Source: Apostichopus japonicus (Eukaryota; Echinodermata; Holothuroidea; Aspidochirotida; Stichopodidae). From it: a DNA stretch of 64,000 nucleotides. The translations under genes were made by a program, and so were the position numbers. Shown here in pieces: positions 1 through 9,268 of the stretch. The notes beneath the pieces were generated by a model, which had not been told where the DNA came from, ran no database searches, and saw only the letters and a program-made list of their open reading frames with translations. How positions within the stretch are numbered: position 1 is the first letter of the stretch; each line of letters begins with the position of its first letter. The DNA is taken from NCBI RefSeq assembly GCF_037975245.1, contig NC_092565.1, positions 4,465,499-4,529,498 of the forward strand, written 5' to 3'.

Positions 1-169
1 GTTTTTGTTTCTTTTGTGCTGTGTTGCTTGTTTTTTGTGTGTGTTTTTCTTTGGTTTCTGGTTTTTGTTTTGGTTAGGAATTTTTCAGTACCATAGCGAA
101 AAAAAATTGTTTTCACATTTCATATAAAACCAAACAGGCTTTTTTGCAGGTCATATCCTGTGCATTGAA

Positions 170-1125
170 GATTTGGCTGTGTTAAATTCGACTGAAGATC
201 TTATGTCAGATCCCTACCCCCTCACCACCCCCGCCACCGGCTGTTGCTATGGTTACCTTCATGGGGAGCTAAAAACTTGCCACTATTACATACATGGTAT
301 TGCTCCCTCCTTCCATATATGCACACATCTCAGTGTTAAACATCTCATTGTTAAACAGAGTTTATTGTTTTTCAATCATGATTCTCTGAAGTTACACCTA
401 ATTTTCCACCACTTTCTGTTGGTAAAGACTCTATTAATATCTCCTCGACTGTTAGAAACCTTGGTGCATATTTTGTCCAGACCTTGAAAATCATGTTACT
501 AATCTCTGTCGTTCTGCTAATTGGCCACTGAGGAAAATCAGTCTGATGAGGAATTGCCTTGATAATAAGACTAGCGAGATACTGCTCCATGTGTTTGTGT
601 CATCAAAGCTTGACTTCCTAAATTCACTTTTCCAGAAACATCCAGAAGCTTCAAAAGATCCAAAACACCGCTGCCTGTGTTGTGAAAAGGAAGGGAAGAA
701 AATGCCAACCCACTCCACTTCTGAAGGAACTTCATTGGTTCCCTATCAGCTGCAGAATTAAGTATAGACTACTTCTTCTCACCTTTTGTGCTCATCATCT
801 GGAACAGCCTGTGTACCTGTCGCAACTTCTCTTGCCGTGGATTCCAACTCGCACACTTCGTTCCTCCAACAAACTTGAAGACCTATGGTTACAGAAGCTT
901 TGAATACCCTGGCTCTTATCTATGGAACAAGTTACCAGATCACATTCGAACATGTTTTAAACTTTCTACTTTCAAAAGTTTACATAAGACCCATTTTTTT
1001 CACTTGTTCTTTTGTAAATTAATTTGCTTTCTTTGTAAAGCGCCTTGAGGCAGTGACTTTTGTCTACTGGTTTGGCACTATATAGGTCTCATTTATTATT
1101 ATTATTATTATTATTATTAACTTTA
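170..1125 (+). mobile_element. 3' end of a non-LTR (LINE) retrotransposon, broken
   Basis: Broken translations in several plus-strand frames give the C-terminal part of a LINE reverse transcriptase ORF. The recognisable order is a NLGAYF-like block (about 455), a region ending in SSKLDFLNSLF (about 600-640), then LLKELHWFPI, RIKYRLLLLTF, TRTLRSSNKL, LKTYGYRSF, LWNKLPDHIR and FKSLHKTHFF (up to about 1000). These blocks are typical of L2/CR1/Rex-like LINEs. The 3' tail (about 1035-1120) has the usual 'aagcgccttgag ... gcactatata' wording and ends in an (ATT)n run. The reading frame shifts several times and contains stops, so it is dead. The 5' portion, including endonuclease and RT catalytic motifs, is absent. 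The family assignment within LINEs is uncertain. Confidence 0.8.
1091..1119. repeat. (ATT)n microsatellite, LINE tail
   Basis: A run of about nine ATT units directly follows the LINE 3' tail. This is the tail type expected for L2/CR1-like elements rather than an independent microsatellite. Confidence 0.85.
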
Positions 1126-4100
1126 TTAATTTAGTTAATTTAATATATAAAGCATGATCAATTTAACACAAGTTTAAATATTTTCTGGATCAGAAATTGA
1201 AGTCAAGTTCTGGACCGTTAAAGACATGTTGTACGTTAAGCTAATGTTAAGTAGAAAAGTTACAGTTTGGACTTGGTTTTCAGAGCTGAAAATTTACAAC
1301 TCTATGATATAATTGGTTTGTTACATTCTCCACAGTATATCACGGTGCCTTTCAATGTTAGTTTACTCTGTCACTTTTGAACCATGTGTCGGGAGTTTAA
1401 ATTTATGTACATAATCCGATGTCGTTTCGATTGCCGGATTCAAAAAAGTTTTACCAAAACTACTGGAAATTACTGAAATTAGGAATAATATTGATATTGA
1501 CTAAAAGCATGTAAACTAAATCAGAATTTTTAGGAATTATCATTAATTTTACAAACGTCATTTCCCACCCAAATTGTCATGATGCAAAAGTGGACATTTT
1601 CATGACATTAATATGTTATGCTAACACTGCCATGTTTTTTACTCTTTTTTTTTTGGTTTCTGTTTTTTTTTTAGCGCATCGAGATTTTTAAAATGTTTTT
1701 TTTGCACTTTATAAGAACTGTATATTATTATTATTTTTAAGTGAAACCATAGGTCATCATGCTACATTGTTTTGTGGACTTAGTAATGGTGCACTATGAC
1801 AACTAGTTTCCAACATCAACAACATAAGTGACTTTTGGAAATATGATACGAAATATGAAGGAAATTTGAAGGAACCAGAAAGGATTGAAAATTTGTTCAA
1901 ATCTTTGTGAAAAAATTAGATTTTGGAATTAATAATTTCAGAACACTGCTACATATTAAATAACAAAAAATATGCCTAAAACGTTTGCCTTCAGAAAATC
2001 CCTTTAAGAAACTGACTTTATAATAAGTGTTGAACCTTTGAATCCAAAAAAAATTCTCTGTGGGTCTTTTTTGCACATACTTGCGTGGTTGTTTACTTTA
2101 AGATAAAGAAACATATGTATATAATTCAGAGCTAAGTTTATCCAAACAACGGTTTGTTTCCTCTTTACGCACGTTTTGTAACCATAAGATATTAATGACA
2201 TATTGGTAACATCCTTCTTGAGGTACAAAATCTATTTATTTATCTAATTAGATTGGAGAAAAAAATTTAGGCAGTCCAGATGTACAAATTGTCATAGTCA
2301 CATACATATTTATGCATCTGGTAAAAAATTGTTTTATGGCGGATCCGGGTGTCGACCAGGAGAACCAGAAATGAACATTAGAACCCTTGTGGTTAGTCTC
2401 ACTTAGTCACCTCCACAAGGTTTTTAGAGGGGAAGGGGGGAGGGACAAATTCTAACATGTACCCCATTCCCTTCTGATTCAGGTAGGGACTGAACCTTTA
2501 TTGAAGGGAGTCCTGGCTCCAGAGGAGTGGTATATTTCTTCTATGACGGAAAAAATCCCCCGACTGGACTTTTCACCCCCACTGACAATAGAGGTGGGGT
2601 ACATATAGTTCTCCGAATCTTCTCCCATCCACCCTTACCACTCCCCCCCCCCCCCAGGGTCCTTTGAGCATGTCCCTGGTCTGACCATGTTCAAATTAGA
2701 GCGCTGACCATGTGTGCTATTAAGTGACCATTACATGTACCATGATGACAATTAGACCATTTGCCAATTGTGACACCAGTTCCAGGGGGTAGAGGGGGAG
2801 GGGGGGGGGGTTGGTGTAGCCAATATTACTATGAGACATCTGTTAATTGCAATGTAACTCAGTGTTAATGTTTCTATGTGTGGATAATGGAAATGCATGG
2901 ATATCAATCTGTTTACCATTGCTTTTTGTGTGAGTAATAAGTTGAGGTTTAGTATGTACTTCTTTGGCCTAACAGTATGTGCAAATGCATGGATATCAAT
3001 CTGTTTACCAATGCTTTGTGTACGAGTAATAAGTTGAGGTTGAAGTGGGAGTGGGAGTAAAGAAAAAAAGGAGGAGAATATATAGGTAATCAATTAATCA
3101 ATGAAATCCTCCTGTGCCACAAACCCAACTTGTCTCTCAATTGATTTATTTATCTGAATCATACACAGCGCTTTTAGGCATTGAAAAGTTTAAGGTTTCC
3201 TCTTGAAAGGAATACGACATGTAGCTCAAGTTTTAGCTTTTCTTTGATAGTTATTTTAGAAGCTTAACTCCTCATACTTAAAGTTATATATTAGAGCTCT
3301 ATAATAAACAGCTATAAAAGTAAGCATATCATGAATGAAATTCAATATTTTTTTGTTCAAGAGGGACCTGTATAGTTGAAACTACTAGTTTACAGTACCT
3401 ATACCACCATGAATGTAATTATCTGAACAAGTTTATTCCATATAGTTTTGATTTCAATTAGCCAACGTGATTCTCGATGGTTGAGTCAAACTGATTCCTG
3501 TACAATTGTCAATTCAAGGTCCAAGGTCAAATGTTCACAACCACCTCAGACTGTAAAATAGAGCACTGCATGGCCCTATTTGGGGAAGATGATACAATGT
3601 CACTTTATATAATATTTCATCAAAGGCTAAAACATTTCCCCAAAGTTTTCCCCAACATGTGTAGATACTGATACAGGGTGTGCAACCCCCCCCCCCCCCT
3701 CCCATTACCCCTTTTCAACCACACACTAAACTTATCACAAGTTTGGATGTTTAGCCCTCCTAAGTTAAGTCCTACTTTAGTCTAAATATGCCTTGGAAGC
3801 TACATCATTTGAAGTCCAATGTTATCTTTGGTATGGAAGAGAACCCCCCCCCCTCCTTCCTCCCCTGCATGGGCATAGGATTAAATAAAAGCCATGGCCA
3901 CACCGACTCCTTTTGATGAGATCCGAGTGGATCCATATGGATGGATATATAAGCTTTGATGCCCTTGAGCTGTATATGCCTCTTTAAATGACCCAGTTCT
4001 AGAATCCAGCAGATCACTAGGTGGATAATACTAGTAAATAGCCATTGTTGATTGTCTAACAGGGTCAAAGTGATGCTGACAATCTATCCAGGGGTATCTC

Positions 4101-4272
4101 TGTGGTTGAGGTTTTGTTTATTCGGTTGATATGTATCGTATTTCTCAATGACTTAACAATTCTCACTCAAGGACAATAGTGTACACAGTCAGTCAGTGAT
4201 ATAATGCTGCTGCTGTTACATACACTGCATGTTTAATCGATGGTGTGAAAGACAATGTAAATTAAGTCATTT
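1126..4272. other. Intergenic stretch, no gene recognised
   Basis: AT-rich sequence with no supportable coding region; the longest open frames are short and unlike any family I know. It holds C-runs or G-runs (about 2643-2656, 2796-2810, 3688-3701, 3845-3853) and one short tandem duplication (2891-3046). Nothing else was recognised. Confidence 0.6.
2891..3046. repeat. Two-copy tandem duplication, period 92 bp
   Basis: The segment starting 'aaatgcatggatatcaatct' at 2891 recurs at 2983 and stays similar for about 60 bases, to 'gagtaataagttgaggtt'. Differences are few (for example accattgctttttgtg versus accaatgctttgtgta), so the duplication is moderately recent. No coding content. Confidence 0.85.
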
Positions 4273-4486
4273 AGGTTTCGACGATCATCCTTACCTTTGC
4301 TTTTATCATGGCGTATGTGTGTGTGTGTGTGTGTATGTCTGTTGGCATTTATGTGTACGTTTGTAACGCTCAGCTTTGTAAACATGATATCGCTCAAAGG
4401 GGAAGGTCGAACCAATTTCATATTTGGTATGTAGAAGAACCACATTAAGTACAAGCAGCTTATTGTTTTATGTGAAGGTGAAAGGT

Positions 4487-4506
4487 CATTTAGGGTCACC
4501 AGGGGT
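4487..4506 (+). promoter_or_regulatory. DR4-spaced GGTCA half-sites
   Basis: Within the first two repeat units (about 4483-4508 and 4625-4650) AGGTCA, GGGTCA and GGGTCA follow each other with four-base spacers TTTA/TTTG and CCAG. DR4 spacing is the geometry used by TR, LXR and CAR type receptors. Functional use is inference only. Confidence 0.3.
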
Positions 4507-4765
4507 CAATTTTTAAACCTTGTAAACACGCTATCTCAAGAAGGAAGGGTAGGACCAGTTTCATATTTGGTGTGTAGAAGTACCATAGTGAGTACAAGAA
4601 GCCTATTGTGTTATGTGGAGGCAAAGGTCATTTGGGGTCACCAGGGGTCAAATTGTGAAAACCTCTTAAACACGCTATCTCAAGATGGAAGGGTCGGACC
4701 AGTTTCATATTGGTGTGTAGAAGTACCACAGTGAGTACAAGAAGGCAATTAATTGATTTATGTGG

Positions 4766-4778
4766 AGGTCAAAGGTCA
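4766..4778 (+). promoter_or_regulatory. Perfect DR1 nuclear-receptor-type motif
   Basis: AGGTCA-A-AGGTCA, two identical half-sites with one base between. This is the DR1 geometry bound by RXR, HNF4 and COUP-TF type receptors. The same motif recurs in the next units at 4906-4918 and 5048-5060. The motif is seen directly; binding is not shown and it may be a passenger of the repeat. Confidence 0.4.
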
Positions 4779-5083
4779 TTTGGAGTCGACGGGTTAAATT
4801 GTGATAACCTTGTAAACACGATATCTCAATATGGAAGAATGGGCAAATCTCATATTGGTATGAAGGTGTATAGCAATGAGTAAAAGAAGCCTCTTGATTT
4901 GGTGGAGGTCAAAGGTCATTTGGAGACAACAGGTCAAAACGTGAAAGCCTTGTTAAACATGATATTGCAAGAAGGGAACCTTGGACAGATCTCATGTTTG
5001 GTTTGAAGATGTACCATATCAAAAGAGCCTATTATTGCTTTTGGTGGAGGTCAAAGGTCATTTGAAGTCGACAAACGCCAAAC

Positions 5084-5120
5084 ATTTACTTCAATCCCCT
5101 CTCACCTGTCTCTGTACACT
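5084..5120 (-). repeat. ITR-like module inside TIR element copy 1
   Basis: On the minus strand this reads GAGACAGGTGAG ... GAAGTAAATG, closely matching the terminal module of the DIRS-like element at 40355 and 46300. Other units of the array lack it: it is an extra block of about 45 bp. The equivalent unit of copy 2 carries it at 57575-57612, so it was present before the two copies dispersed. Confidence 0.6.
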
Positions 5121-5429
5121 AACAAATCTCCCTAAACATAATATCGCAAGAGAAGCTTGGACAGATCGCATATTTGGTATGTAATTGTGCCACATTGAGT
5201 ACAGGAAGCCTAATGTTGTGGGCAGAGGTTAATGGTTGTTTGAGTTCACCAGGGATCAACTAATGAAAACCATACTTATTTTCAAAATATTTCAACAAGG
5301 ACAGATGTCACAGTTAGTGTGTTCATGTATCTATCACATTTAGCACAAGAAGCCTGTTGTTGAGGTTAATATAGTCAGTTTTGGTCAGTTATTTATTCCA
5401 AAATTGCTCATATTACATCATCGAAACCA

Positions 5430-5739
5430 CAATGCATTTTTGGATTCTTTTTTCCTTTTCCTTTGTTTCACTGAGTTATACTTACTAGGGAGTGGCTAGA
5501 AGGGAGAAACAATTCCAGTCATTTGTAGGATGTCCATTTTGGACGATAATCTTTTGATATACTTTCTGCAATCATTTATTGTTTATTGTTTATATGGTTT
5601 TCCACAGATAATACATATATAAATGTGGAGGGAAGTGCTTTAAAAAGCCAATACAGGCTTAACAAAGAAAAGGACTCCCAAGAAAAAAAAAGGATATACA
5701 AAATGAAAATATAATTAAAGGAATAATTTATAACATTCA
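5430..5739. other. Spacer, nothing recognised
   Basis: AT-rich sequence between the TIR element and a LINE relic. No open frame, RNA gene or repeat was identified. Confidence 0.5.
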
Positions 5740-6085
5740 ATAAAAACGATGTATCAATACTGGGAAATGACTTTTTTTTGTAGCATTTTTCTAAATGTTA
5801 CTTAAGATGGTTTAGATTTTAAAGTAGCAGTAAGAGAATTCCATTTCCTTATAGCATGAATCTTAATGTACCAAGTGTTGTATTACATAAGTTGTGGTAT
5901 GCTCGACCGGCACTTCTAGTGCGGTGACTATGTATGGTGCTGTTAATAGTAAAGAAGTCAGGAAAGGCTGCAGGAAGGCTGAAGGAATTTATTCTTTGCT
6001 TTTGTTTGGGATCAGCAAACTGATACTGAAAGTGTATGTCTGCATTGATGTAATATTGACAATCATCATGATGAAATTGCAATAT
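5740..6085 (-). mobile_element. LINE reverse-transcriptase C-terminal relic
   Basis: The minus-strand frame at 6082-5849 contains FADPKQKQRINSFSLP, then HSHRTRSAGRAYHNL and TTLGTLRFML. These match the '(N)TR....' and pre-'LWNSLP' blocks seen after the thumb of LINE reverse transcriptases. Sequence continuing to about 5740 in other frames looks like the following LWN/LK-rich tail with stops. It is a short, dead fragment of a family different from the LINE at 170-1125. Neither end is clear. Confidence 0.5.
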
Positions 6086-6640
6086 TTGTTAAATTTTTGA
6101 CTGAAATATGAGTAAATAATATCCATGCGTTGAAGTAAATTCTTTGTTCCAAAATGCTCAAAAGTACACAGGTGTGTGTTTATACTCTTACTGATATGAT
6201 GGAGTAATGCATATGTGGGGATGGGGGTGGGGAGAGTTGAAGGAGGGAGTCTGGGAGGAGGTAGGTGTGAGGGGAGGAATGGCTTGGTAGTTATTATGCG
6301 GTAGTTTACTCAAAAAAAAGTTTGTGGTAATCCTACACCTCTGTACTATCCTGCTGTCTGTTATGAAATTATTTTGATTAGAACAGTTTGTTTCGGGACA
6401 GGATGGGAGGTTGAGCTAGAGAAAAGTCTTGTCCGTGAACAAATTGTGCATGTTCTAAGCATCCTTAATTAAACCTTAAAAATATTAGAAGCAAATGTAA
6501 TCCTTCTCTAACAACTCTCTGCTTCTATGGAATGGTTAAAAGTACTTATTAAATTCACATGTTATGGAATGGTTTGTTCTTAATAAACAAATAAAGCTGA
6601 AGTATTTTTCATTGCACGTATTAAATTTTTTAAAGACATT
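6086..6640. other. Spacer, nothing recognised
   Basis: Low-GC sequence with one G-rich patch (about 6217-6285, repeated gggga/ggagg). No gene or structured repeat was recognised. Confidence 0.5.
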
Positions 6641-6704
6641 TTATTGTTGAGTGTTCTGCAAGCTGCTTAACAAGGTAGGATATATTTTGAGGAAAAGAAA
6701 GCAG

Positions 6705-6770
6705 TAGTTGGTATTGAACCAGGGGCCTTCTGCTGACAAAACTGTTTCTCTACCACCAGACCATAAGGTG
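6705..6770 (-). repeat. Degenerate tRNA-like sequence
   Basis: On the minus strand a TGGTCTGGTGGTAGAG A-box-like block (about 6768-6753) is followed by a GGTTCAATACC B-box-like block (6720-6710). The spacing is that of a tRNA, but no convincing acceptor stem or anticodon arm forms. It is best read as a tRNA-derived SINE head or pseudo-tRNA. Confidence 0.5.
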
Positions 6771-6861
6771 GGAGAAAGCTTTGGCTTGCTTTTCAAATAT
6801 TTAAAGATGCAGTTGTTTGGACTTAGTGTTTTTATAAAACATTTTCTCTGCTGATCCTTGT

Positions 6862-7003
6862 CAGGGAGAGGGAACCTTGTCAGGGGGGAGGGGTGCCGGC
6901 GAATTCCCTTGTCCGCTTGGGAACCTGGAGGGGTCCCGGCGAGCTCCCTTGTCTGCTTGGGAACCTTGTCAGGGGGGAGGGGTCCCGGCGAGCTCCTTTT
7001 GCC
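6862..7003. repeat. GC-rich minisatellite, about three units
   Basis: Units beginning gggaaccttgtcaggggg occur at about 6868 and 6959, with a shortened unit between (gggaacctggaggggtccc, about 6919). Each is followed by ccggcga(g/a)(c/t)tcccttgt. The patch is much richer in G+C than its surroundings, and the open frames across it are by-products of the repeat. Confidence 0.75.
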
Positions 7004-7149
7004 AGCGATCACTCGCCATGGTCTTGAACCGGGCCGATCAGAAATTTCCAATCCAACGGAACTACCAATCACACCATTTTGGTTCCCAAGGAATCAACTT
7101 CGTTTCTTACCTTTATACTTCCACCTGCTTCAAAGAACAGAAAAGTAAA

Positions 7150-8060
7150 AGGCTCTGGCTGGATTTGAACCATGGACATGCATCCTGTGGGAATTGAACC
7201 CCTACACAAGGAGTTTGTCTTGCTCTTCAGGTACAAGCACTAACCACTGCGCCACTGTATCTGTTGAGAAATAATGCTCGTTTCTAATATTTATGGTTCA
7301 TAATGGCAGAAAAGAGGTATAAGAATAGAAAAAGCAAACTGCCCTCTCTGGGATTTGAACCCAGAGACATAGAATCTTTAAGTACGGGCACTAACCACTG
7401 CGCCACTGTAACTGTTGAGAAATAATGCTCGTTTCTAATATTTAAGGTTCATAATGGAAGGAAAATGGTATAAGAATAGAAAAAGCAAACTGCCCTCTCT
7501 GGGGTTTGAACCCAGACACATGGAGTTTGTCTAACTCTTCAGGTACAAGCACTAACCACTGCGCCACTGTATCTGTTGAGAAATAATGCTCGTTTCTAAT
7601 ATTTATGGTTCATAATGGCAGAAAAGAGGTATAAGAATAGAAAAAGCAAACTGCCCTCTCTGGGATTTGAACCCAGAGACATAGAATCTTTAAGTACGGG
7701 CACTAACCACTGCGCCACTGTATCTGTTGAGAAATAATGCTCGTTTCTAATATTTAAGGTTCATAATGGAAGGAAAATGGTATAAGAATAGAAAAAGCAA
7801 ACTGCCCTCTCTGGGGTTTGAACCCAGACACATGGAGTTTGTCTAACTCTTCAGGTACAAGCACTAACCACTGCGCCACTGTATCTGTTGAGAAATAATG
7901 CTCGTTTCTAATATTTAAGGTTCATAATGGAAGAAAAGAGGTGTAAGAACTGAAAAAAGCAAACTGCCCTCACTGGGGTTTGAACTCAAAGACAGAATCT
8001 TTAGGTACGGGCACTGACCACTGCACCACTGTAACTGTTGAGAAATAATGCTTGTTTCTA
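7150..8060 (-). repeat. Tandem array of tRNA-like units, 312-bp higher-order period
   Basis: The anchor ctgttgagaaataatg(c) occurs at 7261, 7412, 7573, 7724, 7885 and 8035, giving periods of 151, 161, 151, 161 and 150 bp. Two unit types alternate ('agtacgggcac' and 'caggtacaagcac'), so the true repeat is a dimer of 312 bp. Read on the minus strand, every unit has an A-box-like TGGCGCAGTGGTTAGTGC and a B-box-like GGTTCAAATCC or GGTTCAAACCC. The T-arm stem is perfect (CTCTGGG/CCCAGAG) and there is a plausible D-arm, but no matching acceptor stem. The units are tRNA-derived and probably not functional tRNA genes. The last unit (from 7885) is diverged and loses A- and B-box bases. Confidence 0.8.
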
Positions 8061-8152
8061 ATATTTGAACCTAACAAAGTAAGGAGACTATAAAAAATAT
8101 ATATATAAAAAGTCAGTTGGCTTTGTGCTTCCTCGCAATATACTTTGCTCAA

Positions 8153-8357
8153 AATTTGGAAACCCCCCTCTTTTCAGCCCCCTTTCTTGTCCTCTCTGAA
8201 ACACCCATCGACATTAAAATTAGACGTGGAGTAAGAGACACCCTTGTCTTTGTTATACACCAATTTCGTGTAATTATCTGACCGGGAAAGGCTTTTTGTC
8301 TAATATGATTTTCCTGTCCCCCACCCTAGGTTTTTTTGCCCTCCACGCCCCCCACAA
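8153..8357 (+). repeat. Direct repeat, left copy, of a composite element
   Basis: About 205 bp starting aatttggaaacccccctctt and running through gaccgggaaaggctttttgt to tttttttgccctccacgcccc. It is repeated with few changes at 9059-9268, 906 bp away. The two copies bracket a segment that holds a large inverted repeat. It resembles a short terminal direct repeat, but no primer-binding site, polypurine tract or coding sequence is visible between the copies. Confidence 0.8.
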
Positions 8358-8847
8358 CACCCAATTCCAAAATAAACTTCAGATTCGTAATCAGCGTGTC
8401 GCGAACTACCCGAAAAGATACACATTTATCGCCTTTGCGACAAAAAGATTTTTCACCTAAAAAAACCGTAAAGCAGTTTTTGCCAACATTTTTGCACAAA
8501 ATTTGACCCATTTATTCATAAATGTCAAGATAAAACTAAAGATAACAAAGAAAGGTTTGATTTGACTGCTTTGAAATAACGTATCACTGGCAAGATGCGT
8601 CGAGCGCCCTTTATTTTCGCTCAGTTTGCAACTTTTCAGAGGAACAATAGAAAAGCGAAAAACTTTTAGGGACAACAAAAGGTTTAAACCTTTGTTCGTC
8701 GTCAAAGTTTTTCGGTCTTACTGTTTTTTGAGGTGAAAAAACTTTTTGTCCCAAAAGCGATAAATGTGTATCTTATCTGGTAGTTCGCGACACGCTGATT
8801 ACGAATCTGAAGTTTATTTTGGAATTGGGTGTTGTGTGGGGGCGTGG
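8343..8847. repeat. Large inverted repeat with arms of about 115 bp
   Basis: Arm 8343-8457 (ccacgccccccacaacaccc ... tttttcacct) is complementary to arm 8731-8847 (aggtgaaaaaactttttgtc ... gtgtgggggcgtgg) with few mismatches. The spacer is about 273 bp. The innermost bases of the spacer (about 8459-8480 and 8705-8730) also partly pair. A transcript would fold into a long hairpin. No gene was recognised. Confidence 0.8.
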
Positions 8848-9058
8848 GGACAAAAAATACCTGATTTCGGTTTGTTTTTTTTTCGCTTAAAAATTGACCC
8901 AAAATCGACCAAAAATCGAATTCTCTCAAATGACGTAATAGGGGGTAACCGATGCTCAGGAGCCCAAATCTGCAACTCCCAGGTCCATATCTGCTTCCGT
9001 TCGGGAGATACGTGATCCCAAAGGACCCGATAGAAATACGTGTTCTTTATAAGTTCAC

Positions 9059-9268
9059 AATTTGGAAAACCCCCTCTTTTCAGCCCCCTTTCTTGTCCTC
9101 TCTGAAACACCCATCGACATTAAAATTAGACGTGGAGTAGAAGACACTCTTGTCTTTGTTATACACCAATTTCGTGTAATTATCTGACCGGGAAAGGCTT
9201 TTTGTTTAAATGATTTTTATTTTTTTCATAAATCATTAATCAGGTTTTTTGCCCCCTAGCACGCCCCA
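9059..9268 (+). repeat. Direct repeat, right copy, of the composite element
   Basis: Second copy of the segment at 8153. The two copies agree across nearly all of the first 165 bp, then differ near 'gtttaaatgatttttat' before rejoining at ggttttttgcccc. Orientation is the same as the left copy. Confidence 0.8.

Larger units (their letters stand above)
4273..5429 (+). mobile_element. TIR element with internal 142-bp repeats, copy 1
   Basis: The element begins with ggtttcgacgat (4274) and ends with atcatcgaaacc (about 5418-5429), a 12-bp inverted repeat with one mismatch. After a GT-rich start come about six tandem units with 'aaaggtcatttg'-type anchors at 4481, 4623, 4771, 4911, 5053 and, altered, 5231; periods are 140-148 bp until the last. 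Each unit reads roughly: cttgtaaacacgatatctca, a 'gtttcatatttggt' block, 'gagtacaagaagcc', then AGGTCA half-sites. A second copy in opposite orientation lies at 57173-58117 with the same ends and order of parts, so this is a real mobile family. It has no coding capacity and is MITE-like. The superfamily is unknown. Confidence 0.75.

Noticed and set aside
542-549. CTGATGAG-type hammerhead core (also near 36495 and 55432)
   Set aside because: No matching CGAAA segment with flanking stems was found nearby.
6641-7197. Overlapping open frames on both strands near 6.7-7.2 kb
   Set aside because: They are by-products of the GC-rich minisatellite (6862-7003) and the tRNA-like sequences around it.
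7150-8060. Functional tRNA genes
   Set aside because: A- and B-boxes and the T-arm are present, but no acceptor stem pairs and the middle arm differs between units.
8150-9268. LTR retrotransposon
   Set aside because: Direct repeats are present, but no TG..CA ends, primer-binding site or gag/pol remnant was seen.
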